DNA of 43,933 bases from Hyphomicrobiales bacterium (GTDB taxonomy: Bacteria > Pseudomonadota > Alphaproteobacteria > Rhizobiales > Xanthobacteraceae), in the NCBI GenBank assembly GCA_017305555.1, contig JAFKKM010000052.1, positions 1 through 43,933 of the forward strand. Direction: 5' to 3'. Each line of letters begins with the position of its first letter. Position 1 is the stretch's first letter. Of this stretch, positions 14,959 through 23,400 are shown one piece after another. The notes under the pieces are model-generated. The model had not been told where the DNA came from. It saw only the letters and a program-made list of their open reading frames with translations, and ran no database searches. Both the position numbers and the translations under genes were made by a program.

Positions 14959-15396
14959 TTAGCGCAGCGAGATCGCCAGCCCGCTCAAATCGGCATTGAG
15001 CATCAGCCCGGTCTGACGGCCGCTGAGTTGCAGCACCGCGCCCTTCTCGTTGGTCAGCACGATAGCCCGCGCACCGACGCCGATCGCCGCTCCCGCACCG
15101 CCCGCGCCGTAGACGCCAGCGACATCCGAGGGACGCCGGATGTTGGTCACCCGGCCCGACAGGTTGGTCTGCGAGGCGCCGAACACCAGGCCGGCGTCGA
15201 TCCCACCGATCGACAACGGATATCGCCGGCCGTGAAACGTCAGCGTGCCGCTGCCGCCCGACGCGCCGATGAACCAGCCGCCCTTGAGCACTGAAATGCG
15301 GATGGTGCCGCTATCGGCGTGCGCGACGCCCGCGACGCAAGCCCCCGCCATCGCCAGCAAACCGATCAGAGCCGTCCTAATCCCGAGCGCACGCAT
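14959..15396 (-). CDS. Exported protein, possibly DUF1134/EipA-like
   Basis: A 145-residue protein with a signal peptide (MRALGIRTALIGLLAMAGA, cleavage near AHA-DS). The mature part is a glycine-rich beta protein with G-G-S-G-T-L-T-F-H-G-R-R-Y-P-L-S-I-G-G, then RVTNIRRPSDVAGVYGAGGA and a C-terminal QLSGRQTGLMLNADLSGLA. The layout recalls DUF1134/EipA-type envelope proteins of alphaproteobacteria, but I am not sure of the family. ATG 15396 has AAGGA about 10 bases upstream; a longer in-frame start would destroy the signal peptide. It converges with the desaturase gene, 24 bases apart. Confidence 0.7.
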   Translation of the reverse strand: MRALGIRTALIGLLAMAGACVAGVAHADSGTIRISVLKGGWFIGASGGSGTLTFHGRRYPLSIGGIDAGLVFGASQTNLSGRVTNIRRPSDVAGVYGAGGAGAAIGVGARAIVLTNEKGAVLQLSGRQTGLMLNADLSGLAISLR

Positions 15397-15551
15397 AGCC
15401 GTCGTCCTTCGCTGTGAATCTGTCGGCACAGCGTGGCAGAGTCCGGCCGAAAGAAAAAGGGAGCTTACGGCGCACCCAAGAACTCTCGGCGAAACGCCGC
15501 CTGCTTGGTAGTGTCTCTTGACGCTCACAACCGCATGTGTGGAGCACACCA

Positions 15552-15980
15552 ATGGCCGAGCCGCAAATTGTCCTCACGGACAGCATCACACCGGAGATGG
15601 AGAAAGCCATCGGCGGGGGCCTCAATGCGTTCAATGACGAGATGACCGGCTATGCGGACCGCAAGCCTCTCGCCGTTCTGGCGCGCGATCCTTCCACGGA
15701 TATCATTATCGGCGGAGCGCTCGGTCGATCGTCTCTCGGCCTGCTGTTCCTCGATCTGTTCTATGTCTCACCAGACCAAAGGCACGCGCGGATCGGCTCG
15801 ACCATCCTTCATGCCTTTGAGGAAGAAGGCCGGCGGCGGGGCTGCGTAGCCGCCGTGCTGTACACGATCAGCTTCCAGGCGCCCGACTTCTACGCGCGCC
15901 ATGGATGGCATCGCTTTGGCGAGATCGCCTGCCTCCCTCCGGGGACGAGCCGTATCTTCATGTCCAAACAGCTCGTGTGA
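15552..15980 (+). CDS. GNAT-family N-acetyltransferase
   Basis: A 142-residue single-domain acetyltransferase. The acetyl-CoA motif A region is FLDLFYVSPDQRHARIGSTI, with R-x-x-x-I-G in place of the usual Q/R-x-x-G-x-G/A, followed by LHAFEEEGRRRGC. The strand AVLYTISFQAPDFYARHGWH gives motif B, with the A-x-x-F-Y-x-x-x-G-W hallmark. The substrate cannot be read from sequence; it is not clearly an antibiotic or ribosomal type. ATG 15552 has GGAG 7 bases upstream. It ends 5 bases from a convergent methyltransferase gene. Confidence 0.85.
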   Translation: MAEPQIVLTDSITPEMEKAIGGGLNAFNDEMTGYADRKPLAVLARDPSTDIIIGGALGRSSLGLLFLDLFYVSPDQRHARIGSTILHAFEEEGRRRGCVAAVLYTISFQAPDFYARHGWHRFGEIACLPPGTSRIFMSKQLV

Positions 15981-15985
15981 GATAT

Positions 15986-16846
15986 TCACGGCACGCTGGC
16001 GGAGACAATCCAGATGGCACCGCCGAGCCAGACGCTGTTGCCCTTGGCGAACGGCTTCAGGTCGTGCCGCATCGCCTCGATGCCCGCCTCCCTCGCGTCG
16101 GGCGCTGCGTCTTCCAGCGCGCGATTGGCGGGGCCGATGATCGCCGCGGTCTCGACCGCCGCTTCGAAACCGCCGCCCGCCGCGATATCCAGCGACAGGT
16201 CGTGCGGCGCGATGTGGATGTCGGCAAAGCCGGCGTCGCGCAGAATGCGTTCGACCCGTTCCGATGAGGCGAAGGCGAACGGCCCCGGGTCCTCTGGGCC
16301 GACCGGCGGTAATCGAGGCACATGCCGGTAGACCGCTTGCAACGGCACCATCAACCACGGATTTTCCTTCGGCCCGCGCCAGCAGATGAAGGTCAGTCGC
16401 CCGCCGCGCCGCAGTCCCTTGCGCAGATTGGCGAAGGAACGTGCGGGCTCGGCGAAGAACATCACTCCGAAGCGCGACACCAGCAGGTCGGCTGCACCGT
16501 CCGGAAACGAATAGGTGGTGGCATCGGCCCGCGCGAACTCGACCGGCAAACCCGGCGGCGCGACCTCCCGCGCCCGCGCCAGCATCTGCGCGGAGATATC
16601 GACGCCGAGCACATGCCCCGACGAACCAACGCGCCTGGCGAACGCGATCGAGGTATCGCCGCAACCGCAGCCGACGTCGATGACCCGCTCACCCGGTTGC
16701 GGCTTGGCGTGCTCGATCAGGAGTTCGGTGACGGGAATGAAGATCGTATCCTGCACCGTCTGTTGGCTGGCCCAACGCTCGCCCGCGCGACCGTTCCAGT
16801 AGGCCACCTGATCGGCATTGGCCGCGTCGCTTTGCAGTCGATCCAT
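15986..16846 (-). CDS. Class I SAM-dependent methyltransferase
   Basis: A 286-residue soluble enzyme with the Rossmann methyltransferase motifs: VIDVGCGCGDTSIAFARR (motif I), VLGVDIS with acidic ribose-binding Asp, ARADATTYSFPDG (motif II/III) and the post-motif block LRKGLRRGGRLTFICW. The N-terminal YWNGRAGERW and the Q-Q-T-V-Q-D segment match a group of methyltransferases in rhizobia often annotated as ubiquinone/menaquinone-type; the substrate is unknown. ATG 16846 is chosen for GAGGAG 7 bases upstream, rather than an in-frame start 30 bases further. It is divergent from the small gene at 16970. Confidence 0.88.
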   Translation of the reverse strand: MDRLQSDAANADQVAYWNGRAGERWASQQTVQDTIFIPVTELLIEHAKPQPGERVIDVGCGCGDTSIAFARRVGSSGHVLGVDISAQMLARAREVAPPGLPVEFARADATTYSFPDGAADLLVSRFGVMFFAEPARSFANLRKGLRRGGRLTFICWRGPKENPWLMVPLQAVYRHVPRLPPVGPEDPGPFAFASSERVERILRDAGFADIHIAPHDLSLDIAAGGGFEAAVETAAIIGPANRALEDAAPDAREAGIEAMRHDLKPFAKGNSVWLGGAIWIVSASVP

Positions 16847-16969
16847 CCATCTCTCCTCGTCGCCGCTCGGGATCACGCCCGAAAATGCAGGTTCGCTACA
16901 ATTTTAGCGGTTTCCGCAATCGGGAAACAAAACCTCTTTGCCATGGTGCTCTCAACAATGGGGGTTGTC

Positions 16970-17209
16970 ATGAGCGAAGTCGAATTCGAGGAATTGCTTG
17001 AGAGCGTCCGGTCGTCGATGAACCTTGTCGCCCAGGATGACGCTAGGCAGGACGACCCGATGCAGGACGATTGCATGTGGGTGGATACCGAGCATCACCA
17101 CAGTTCGTCCACAGGCGTCGTCCGTGTGCTGTTCCCACGGCCGGCCAATGACAATGATATCGCCTGGCCGCTCATTCCTTTTCCGGACGGATGGTGCGCA
17201 TCCTGCTGA
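16970..17209 (+). CDS. Small acidic hypothetical protein with RPANDND motif
   Basis: A 79-residue acidic protein starting MSEVEFEELLESVRSSMN. It has an amphipathic N-terminal helix, a D/Q/M-rich linker (DDARQDDPMQDDCMW) and a C-terminal RVLFPRPANDNDIAWPLI followed by PFPDGW. The P-A-N-D-N motif is frequent in small proteins of Rhizobiales but I know no function for it. The start at 16970 follows GGGG; a longer in-frame start at 16943 is less convincing. It stands alone ahead of an AT-rich gap (17210-17301). Confidence 0.55.
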   Translation: MSEVEFEELLESVRSSMNLVAQDDARQDDPMQDDCMWVDTEHHHSSSTGVVRVLFPRPANDNDIAWPLIPFPDGWCASC

Positions 17210-17301
17210 AGACCGGCATTCAGCTAAATCAAAATATACAAAAATATCTATTAGCTATTGATTTTGATCGATAAAATTACATCTTAAATTCTGTCACGAC
17301 G

Positions 17302-17493
17302 CTAATGGCGAGAGATATTTCGCCAGGCAATCAAGACCACCCCGACCGCGGCCAAAATACCAGCCAGCGACGACCCGGCCAGGAAGAGCAGGCCGAGGCC
17401 GATGGGATTCGAGGTCGGGTCGAGCATTCCGACGATATAGAGCGGCAGGAAGCTGGCGGCGAATACGATCGCGGCCGCGATGACGAAGCGCAT
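17302..17493 (-). CDS. Small two-helix membrane protein
   Basis: A 63-residue hydrophobic protein with two predicted membrane helices, RFVIAAAIVFAASFLPLYIV and GLLFLAGSSLAGILAAVGVV, joined by a short M-L-D-P-T-S-N-P-I loop and closed by a basic tail WRNISRH. The function is unknown. It is read in the same direction as the HdeA-like gene, 48 bases downstream of it, and may share its transcript. Such proteins are often missed or mispredicted; the hydrophobic pattern and positive tail support real coding. Confidence 0.65.
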   Translation of the reverse strand: MRFVIAAAIVFAASFLPLYIVGMLDPTSNPIGLGLLFLAGSSLAGILAAVGVVLIAWRNISRH

Positions 17494-17541
17494 CCCGCCT
17501 CCTCCCGCCCGCCCGGCTCAATCGCCAGCCGATCCGCCCGC

Positions 17542-17841
17542 TCACTTGCCGAGGATTTTCTCGGCGGCGTTGACGATGCTGATGGTCGGGTTGGCCGCGC
17601 AATATTCGCCGAACTTCTTGGCGTTGGCGACGAACACATCGGTATCGATGATGGCGACATCGGAGTCGCCCTTATACCAGCCATCCAGCCAGGTCAGCAC
17701 CATGGCGATGGTGTCCTTGTCACTGTCGACGAACTGCTTGCAACTCATCGTCGACAGATCCAGCACGGTCGCTCGCGCAGGCATTGCGGCCAGCGCTATA
17801 CCGACCCCGACGAGTGAAGCGAGATAGCCAATCTTGTGCAT
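17542..17841 (-). CDS. HdeA/HdeB-family periplasmic protein
   Basis: A 99-residue exported protein. The signal peptide is MHKIGYLASLVGVGIALAAM with cleavage near ARA. The mature part has S-C-K-Q-F-V-D, then a helix containing VLTWLDGWYKG and a second Cys in KKFGEYCAANP. Two cysteines and the W-x-x-G-Y/W motif match the HdeA/HdeB acid-stress chaperone family, whose members protect periplasmic proteins at low pH; that role is inferred. ATG 17841 follows GGGGA. A hairpin (17863-17891) lies just upstream. Confidence 0.8.
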   Translation of the reverse strand: MHKIGYLASLVGVGIALAAMPARATVLDLSTMSCKQFVDSDKDTIAMVLTWLDGWYKGDSDVAIIDTDVFVANAKKFGEYCAANPTISIVNAAEKILGK

Positions 17842-17862
17842 GTGATCCCCCAACGCTAATGC

Positions 17863-17891
17863 GCGGGAACCAGACTAGCATGGGTTCCCGC
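17863..17891. terminator. Hairpin between two small genes
   Basis: GCGGGAACC at 17863-17871 pairs with GGTTCCCGC at 17883-17891 around an 11-base loop. It lies downstream of the 61-residue gene at 17972-18157 and upstream of the HdeA-like gene, both leftward. No U-tract follows on either strand, so it could be a weak terminator, a processing site or an operator-like dyad. Confidence 0.4.
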
Positions 17892-17971
17892 ACCCTATTC
17901 GGGGGATAAACAAAAGATCAGAAAAATATCAGAACCCGCCCCTCATCAAAGCACGTCCGACTGCGATGAGT

Positions 17972-18157
17972 TCACGCCGCGAGCGGCAGCGCCTCAACCT
18001 GCTGGTCCTCCTGAACTTCGTCCTGCTGCTTCGCTTCGACCGGGATCGGATAAAAGTCCGTTGCCGGCGCCATCATTCCCCAGAACATCATGGTCGCCAT
18101 ACGGCTATAGGTCTCAGCGGCGGTGGCGGCGATCCAGAACGGGGAAGTCATCAACAT
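17972..18157 (-). CDS. Small hypothetical protein (61 residues)
   Basis: The protein starts MLMTSPFWIAATAAETYSRM and has a hydrophobic N-terminal half with several Met (ATMMFWGMM), then an acidic-polar tail PIPVEAKQQDEVQEDQQ. A strong AAGGAG ribosome binding site sits 7 bases before the ATG, which is the best evidence that it is translated. No family is recognised. The N-terminal hydrophobic stretch may associate with the membrane, and the M-x-x-S-P-F-W start recalls phasin-like short proteins, but this is only a resemblance. Confidence 0.55.
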   Translation of the reverse strand: MLMTSPFWIAATAAETYSRMATMMFWGMMAPATDFYPIPVEAKQQDEVQEDQQVEALPLAA

Positions 18158-18482
18158 GGCAGTCTCCTTTTTCCGGTTTGAAGCTTGCCTGGTCGGGCGC
18201 GCCCAAACGTTGCTGAATGTCAAATTACCGGACGAATGCGTGAGGGCCGTGACGATCCCGACGCTCGCCCAAAACGTATGAAGGCGGAAAAGCCGAAATC
18301 GCGGCCTCTCCACCGTCATCAAATTTTAACGCTTCATTAAGTATCTTGATGCGAGACTCACCTTAAGCGAGCGAGGGCCGGATGTACGCCCAGCTCAAGT
18401 GGTCCGGAGCGAAAGCTTCGGGCCATTTTCTTTAAGAGCCTCTGCTCCTGATGCCTTTTGAATAAAACGCCGAAGGAAGTGA
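18158..18482. other. Intergenic region before tRNA-Cys
   Basis: About 325 bases hold the upstream region of the 61-residue gene and the 3' flank of tRNA-Cys. Frames on the minus strand cross it but lack ribosome binding sites and coding character. No clear promoter or terminator motif was recognised. Confidence 0.4.
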
Positions 18483-18556
18483 TGGAGGCCACGTCCGGAA
18501 TTGAACCGGAGTAAACGGTTTTGCAGACCGCTGCGTAACCACTCCGCCACGTGGCC
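18483..18556 (-). tRNA. tRNA-Cys (GCA)
   Basis: Read on the minus strand, the gene gives acceptor GGCCACG/CGTGGCC, D arm with GGAGTGGTTA, anticodon arm AGCGGTCTGCAAAACCG with anticodon GCA (complement at 18522-18524), T arm CCGGTTCAATTCCGG, discriminator T and an encoded CCA. It is complete and 74 nt long. The 5' half together with 21 bases of upstream sequence is repeated at 19277-19331. Confidence 0.95.
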
Positions 18557-18577
18557 CCAACCGGGCGGATCAATACA
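18523..18577 (+). repeat. Direct repeat copy A: tRNA-Cys 5' half plus upstream flank
   Basis: These 55 bases, from the anticodon to 21 bases upstream of the tRNA-Cys gene, are identical to 19277-19331. Similarity continues in weaker form beyond the identical part (CATCAA, then GCAACCC and GCCT). This copy is part of the intact tRNA gene. Confidence 0.9.
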
Positions 18578-18779
18578 CAGCATCAATCGGCTAGGCAACC
18601 CGCCTTAGCTTCCGGTTCCGGCCGTTCTGAAATCGAAAACCGCAGTCATTCTGAAATGAACTCGCAGTTTTGTTCTCGTTGGGCCTTTCGAGCCGGCGTT
18701 CTCCGCATGTTGAAAAAGTTCGGGCTGCGAGCCACCACCGATCCGGGCTAGGATGCCGTCTTGGGTTGGAATAAGCGAA

Positions 18780-18968
18780 ATGGCTTGGGAAAAAATCGTC
18801 AAGAGAGTTGGCATTCGGTGTTGTCCGAAATGCCAAAATCCAGGCTTCGATTACCAGCCTGGGTCTGACCTTCATGACGATGAGAGGGCCGCTATTGAGT
18901 GTCCTAAGTGCGGCTGGAAGGGCGTTGCCCGCGATCTTGACGTCATCCGAGCGTCGGATTCAAACTAG
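18780..18968 (+). CDS. Small zinc-ribbon protein
   Basis: A 62-residue protein starting MAWEKIVKRVGIRCCPKCQN. It has two cysteine knuckles, CCPKC near residue 14 and ECPKCGWKG near 47, the spacing of a C4 zinc ribbon. Between them is a short G-F-D-Y-Q-P-G-S-D-L-H-D-D-E-R linker. Such ribbons bind zinc and often nucleic acid or protein; the function here is unknown. GGAAT lies a few bases upstream of the ATG. The gene lies between the two copies of the tRNA-Cys half repeat. Confidence 0.6.
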   Translation: MAWEKIVKRVGIRCCPKCQNPGFDYQPGSDLHDDERAAIECPKCGWKGVARDLDVIRASDSN

Positions 18969-18998
18969 ACCACTGGTAGTTAAAACGGGCGGAACGCC

Positions 18999-19205
18999 AT
19001 GACCAACTGGCCCCACGTCACCAACAAGCCCCGCAAAGCCAGGGCCTATGAGGGCTACGCCAAGCGCACCGAAAAACGCGCCCTCGCCGCCACCCGCAAG
19101 CGCTACGTGCACCGGCTGGCGAGCATGACCGACGAAGAGGCTCAGACCGCTGCGGAATCCGCCGCTCATTCTGAAGTGCCAGCTAACGCTTTGATAAATC
19201 AGTAG
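18999..19205 (+). CDS. Small basic hypothetical protein
   Basis: A 68-residue, strongly basic protein starting MTNWPHVTNKPRKARAYEGY, then KRTEKRALAATRKRYVHRLA and a C-terminal acidic helix DEEAQTAAESAAHSEV. It looks helical and could bind nucleic acid, but no family is recognised. It begins 30 bases after the zinc-ribbon gene in the same direction, so the two may be co-transcribed. It ends about 70 bases before the second tRNA-Cys half repeat. Confidence 0.5.
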   Translation: MTNWPHVTNKPRKARAYEGYAKRTEKRALAATRKRYVHRLASMTDEEAQTAAESAAHSEVPANALINQ

Positions 19206-19276
19206 TCGGTGATACGGCGGAAACAGGCGATTTTTCAGAACGCGCCTTAGAAAACATTAGCGTTCTTGTCTGCTTC

Positions 19277-19331
19277 GCAGACCGCTGCGTAACCACTCCG
19301 CCACGTGGCCCCAACCGGGCGGATCAATACA
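19277..19331 (+). repeat. Direct repeat copy B: orphan 5' half of tRNA-Cys
   Basis: Identical over 55 bases to 18523-18577. The match begins inside the anticodon triplet and ends 21 bases upstream of the tRNA 5' end; no 3' half is attached. Directly at the junction, GTCTGC-TTC-GCAGAC (19268-19282) forms a perfect 6-bp hairpin using the anticodon stem. It is either a recombination scar or a partial duplication. Confidence 0.9.
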
Positions 19332-19595
19332 GGCCATCAAGCCCTTATGCAACCCGGCCTATGTGACGCTTTGGAGCGGTTCTGATAACGGCCCGACCGT
19401 TGCTCTGCTCCGCGCGAACATGGCTCTGCTTCTATGTGGGTGGCGGCTTTGCCCGCAAAGTATCGGCAGATTGCAGGAATCCTGAAGCGTTCTGTCGCAG
19501 AGGCAGAATGCCCCAACGAAAGCCTTTCACCGGACCTGTAAACTGGAACCTCGGTCGCCGAACCTTCATGGTGGCTGAATCTTCGAGCTAACCTG

Positions 19596-19625
19596 CCCCT
19601 GTCTCCATCGAGACGGGGGCATTTT
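19596..19625 (+). terminator. Probable intrinsic terminator
   Basis: CCCCTGTCTC pairs with GAGACGGGGG around the loop CATC (19596-19619), with one G-T wobble, and is followed by CATTTTCG on the plus strand. The short T tract and stable stem suit a rightward terminator. No confident gene precedes it on that strand. Confidence 0.55.
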
Positions 19626-19654
19626 CGTTGGCGCGATAGGCAACCAATCCGCGT

Positions 19655-20380
19655 TCAACGCGGCTTTTTGCGGCGGCGATAGTCCCGCTTCGGCTTTGGG
19701 CGGTCGGTGAGTTCCGGCATCGTCGCCTGCACGTCGCGATATTTCGCCAGCATCCGCTCGAAACTGGCGTTGAGCGCCGCCTCGATGTCGGGCCGTTTCT
19801 CCAGATCGGCGATCAGCATTCCCGCCGCCTCGATGGTGGACAGTCCGTCGCGGCGCGGTTCGCGGCGCAGCTTGCCGTAGCGTGAGGAACGCGGCGGATT
19901 GAGGATGACGCGCTGGCATTTCAGCATCCAGGCGTTGCGCCACCACAGCGCCTTGGCCTGGCTCCAGGTGCCGTCAAGCACGATGACGCCCTCGATATCC
20001 CGCAGGAGGCCGCGCTGGTCGTCAGCCATCTCCCCCTTGCGGTCCAGAGCAACGACGACGCGGTCGGTAGCGAGATCGGCGGCCTTGGCGGAACCGAGAT
20101 AGAGCACCGCCCAGCGCGACGGATCGACCTGCTGTCCGAGCAGCTTGTTGAGGCTCGGCCACGACAGGCCCACCTGCACCGCCGCATCCTCGAAATGCAT
20201 TGCGGCGAGCCGCGCGGTGCCGAGCGCCCTGTCCTGCTCCTGCGGATGCTGAAGGATCAAAAGCGACAGCCGGTTCTCCAGCGGCGTCACGCTGTCACAG
20301 ATGCATAGCGGCTGCGGCTTGCGGCAGTGCTCGCACTCCGGGATGACATCGGGGATTTTGGCGGCGGGGCTGTCGGACAT
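19655..20380 (-). CDS. DTW-domain tRNA-uridine aminocarboxypropyltransferase
   Basis: A 241-residue protein of the DTW family (TapT/YfiP-like), which transfers the 3-amino-3-carboxypropyl group of SAM to uridine in tRNA. The N-terminal zinc-binding cluster CEHCRKPQPLCICD is followed by NRLSLLILQHPQEQDRALGT. The signature strand IVLDGTWSQAKAL carries the D-x-T-W motif, then a P-P-R-S-S-R-Y-G-K-L-R-R-E-P-R-R-D-G-L-S-T-I-E-A block that completes the active site. The basic C-terminal tail KRDYRRRKKPR may bind RNA. ATG 20380 begins MSDSPAAKIP; an upstream in-frame start is less likely. It is 48 bases downstream of the efflux operon on the same strand. Confidence 0.88.
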   Translation of the reverse strand: MSDSPAAKIPDVIPECEHCRKPQPLCICDSVTPLENRLSLLILQHPQEQDRALGTARLAAMHFEDAAVQVGLSWPSLNKLLGQQVDPSRWAVLYLGSAKAADLATDRVVVALDRKGEMADDQRGLLRDIEGVIVLDGTWSQAKALWWRNAWMLKCQRVILNPPRSSRYGKLRREPRRDGLSTIEAAGMLIADLEKRPDIEAALNASFERMLAKYRDVQATMPELTDRPKPKRDYRRRKKPR

Positions 20381-20428
20381 GCGGCCCGCTATACGCTGCG
20401 CGGCTTGCGGCAGCAACTGATGTCGGCG

Positions 20429-23400
20429 TTATTCGGCGGGCGCGGCCGCCGGAACCGGTTCGCGCTTGCGGCGCAGGCGGTCCATCAGCAGATAGATCAC
20501 CGGCGTCGTGTAGAGCGTCAGGATCTGCGACACGAACAGGCCGCCGATGATGGTGATGCCGAGCGGCCGCCTCAGTTCGGTGCCGGGGCCGGTGGCGAGC
20601 ACCAGCGGAATGCCGGCGAACAGCGCCGCCATCGTCGTCATCAGGATCGGTCGGAAGCGCGCGATGCACGCCTCGAAGATCGCATCGCGCGCCGACAACC
20701 CGCGATGGCGCTCCGCCTCCAGCGCGAAGTCCACCATCATGATGCCGTTCTTCTTGACGATGCCGATCAGCAGAATGATGCCAATGAAGGCGATGATGGT
20801 CAGCGGCGAATTGGTCAGCTGCAACGCCAGCAACGCACCGAGCCCGCCCGCCGGCAAAGTCGAGATAATGGTCAGCGGGTGGATCAGGCTCTCGTAGAGC
20901 ACGCCTAGCACGATATACATCGCGATCAGCGCGGCGAGGATCAGCAGCGGCTGGCGGCTCGTGGTCTTCTGGAAGTCGCCGGCGTTGCCCTCGAAGCCGG
21001 CGCGGATGCCTTCCGGCATATGCATCTCGGCAACCGCGCGCTGGATGTTGGCGGTCCCGACCTCGAGCGGCACGCCCGGCAACAGGCCGAACGACACCGT
21101 CGTCGAAGGGAACGAGCCGGTATGCTGGACCGCCAGCGGCGCGATCCCACGCGTATAACTCACCACCGCCGACAGCGGCACCTGCGCGTCGTTGGCGCCG
21201 GCAACATAGATGTGGGTCAGGTCCGCCGGATCGGCCTGATATTGCGGCACGGTTTCCAGCACCACCTTGTACTGGTTGCGCTGGGTGTAGATCGTCGAGA
21301 TCTGGCGTTGCGACAGCGCGTTGTTGAGCGCGTTGTCGATGTCCTGCACCTGCACGCCGAGACTTGCGGCGGCCTTGCGGTCGATCGACAGGTTGAGTTG
21401 CAGCCCGCCGGGATCGCGGTCGGCCGAGACGTCGGTGATGCCGTCCACCGTCTCCAGCCGCTTGGCCACCAGCGGCGCCCAGGTCTGCAACAGATCGAGG
21501 TCGGGACTGGTCAGGGTGTACTGGTAATTCGAATCGCTTTGCCGCCCGCCGGTGCGGATATCCTGCGCAGGGAACATGAACAGCCGGATGCCGGGAAGCG
21601 CGGTCAGCTTCGGGCGCATCCGGTCGATGACGTTTTGCGTGGTGACGCCCGGCCGCTGCTCCGGCGGCTTGAGGCTGATGAACATGCGGCCGCGGTTCTG
21701 TCCGCCCTGGCCGCTGGTGCCGCCGACGATGGAGCCGAGCGCGGCGACCGTGTCGTCGGCCATCACGATATTGGCGATCTGTTCCTGTAATTCGCGCATC
21801 GCCTGGAAGGATACGTCTGCCGAGGCGCGGGTCGAGCCGATGATGAAACCGCTGTCGTCGCTCGGGAAATAGCCCTTCGGCGTTTTCACGTAGAGCGTCA
21901 TGGTGAGCGCGATGGTGGCGAAGAACACGATCATCGTCAGGATCGGGAAGCCGAGCACGATGCGCAGCGTCCGCTCGTAGAAGCGCACGATACGCGCCAG
22001 TGAGCGTTCGACGATGCGGTCGAACCAGGTTTCCCGGTGCAGCGACTCCGGCTTGATGTAGTGCGCGCAGATCATCGGCGTGATGGTCAGCGACACCACG
22101 GTCGAGACGGCGATGGCGAAAGTCAGCGTCAGCGAAAACTCGCGCAGCAGACGGCCGACGATGCCGTCCATGAAGATCAGCGGCGTGAAGGCCGCGACCA
22201 GCGACAGGCTGATGGACAGCACCGTGAAGCCGATCTGTTTCGCACCTTCGAGCGCCGCCTGATACGGCGACAGACCGCGTTCCAGATTGCGGTACATGTT
22301 CTCGATCATGACGATGGCGTCGTCGACCACGAAGCCGATCGAGATCGCCAGCGCCATCAGCGACAGATTGTCGATGGAAAATCCCGCCAGCCACATGCCG
22401 GCGCAGGTACCGGCGAGCGCCAGCGGCACTGAAACGCCGGCGGCGATGGTCGGCGTGATCCGCCTCAGGAACACGAACACCACCAGCATCACCAGCAGCG
22501 CGGTGGCGCCGAGCGTCCACTCCATGTCGTCGACGCTGGCGCGGATGGTGCCGGTGCGGTCGGTCAGGATCGAAATCTCGACGCTCGCCGGAATCCATTG
22601 CTTGAGTTCGGGGATCAGAGCCTTGACCCGATCCACGGTGTCGATGACGTTGGCATCGCCCTGCTTGGTAATGAGCAACAGTACCGCCGGCTGCTTGTTG
22701 AACCAGGCGATGGAGCGGCTGTTGCGCGTCGCGTCCTTCACCTCGGCGACGTCCGACAACCGCAGGAAATTGCCGCTGGCACTTTTGATGACGATGTCGC
22801 GATATTGCGCGGCGGTGCGCATCTGCGGATTGATCGACAGCGTCTCGCTCTGCCGCCCGCCCTCGAAGATACCGACCGGCCCGAGCGGATTGGCGGCGAC
22901 GACGGCGGCGCGCACGTCGTCGGTGGCAATCCCGGCATTGGACAGCGCCACCGGATTAAGCGCGATCCGCACCGCCGGCTGATCGGCGCCGCTGACACTC
23001 ACCTCACCAACGCCGGGCACCTGCGAAATCCGCTGCGCAATCACGGTATCGGCGACGTCGTAGATAGCGCTCGACGAAATGGTCTTCGACGTCAGCGCCA
23101 GGATGAACACCGGTGCTGCGGCCGAATTGGCCTTGCGGAATGTCGGCAGTGACGGCAGATCGGTCGGCAGGTCGGCCATCGAGGCGTTGATCGCCGCCTG
23201 CACGTCGCGCGCGGCGCGGTCGATGTCGCGGCCGATGGCGAACTGCAACTGGATGCTGGTCGAGCCCAGCGAACTCGACGAGGTGATCTGATCGATGCCG
23301 GAAATTTCGCCGAGCCGTCGCTCCAGCGGCGCGGCGACGGTCGCCGCCATGATCGACGGATCGGCGCCGGGCCGCGAGGCCGATACCCGGATCATCGGGA

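Larger units (their letters stand above)
19206..19654. other. Intergenic region with orphan tRNA half and terminator-like hairpin
   Basis: About 450 bases between the small basic-protein gene and the DTW-domain gene. It contains the orphan tRNA-Cys half and, at its right end, a hairpin at 19596-19619. A possible 63-codon frame at 19400-19591 ends just before the hairpin but has no clear ribosome binding site. A small RNA ending at that hairpin is possible but unproven. Confidence 0.4.

Noticed and set aside
14112-14999. Long plus-strand frame over the desaturase gene
   Set aside because: It is an alternative frame of the desaturase, rich in Arg and His with no family pattern.
19400-19591. 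63-codon plus-strand gene
   Set aside because: There is no ribosome binding site, the composition is odd (many Cys and Trp), and no conserved pattern is seen; kept only as part of the intergenic description.
19649-19669. Terminator CCGCGTT-C-AACGCGG followed by CTTTTT
   Set aside because: The loop would be one base, which cannot fold as drawn, and it overlaps the end of the DTW-domain gene.
20295-22598. Long minus-strand frame inside the MdtC-like gene
   Set aside because: It is a shifted-frame shadow of the permease.
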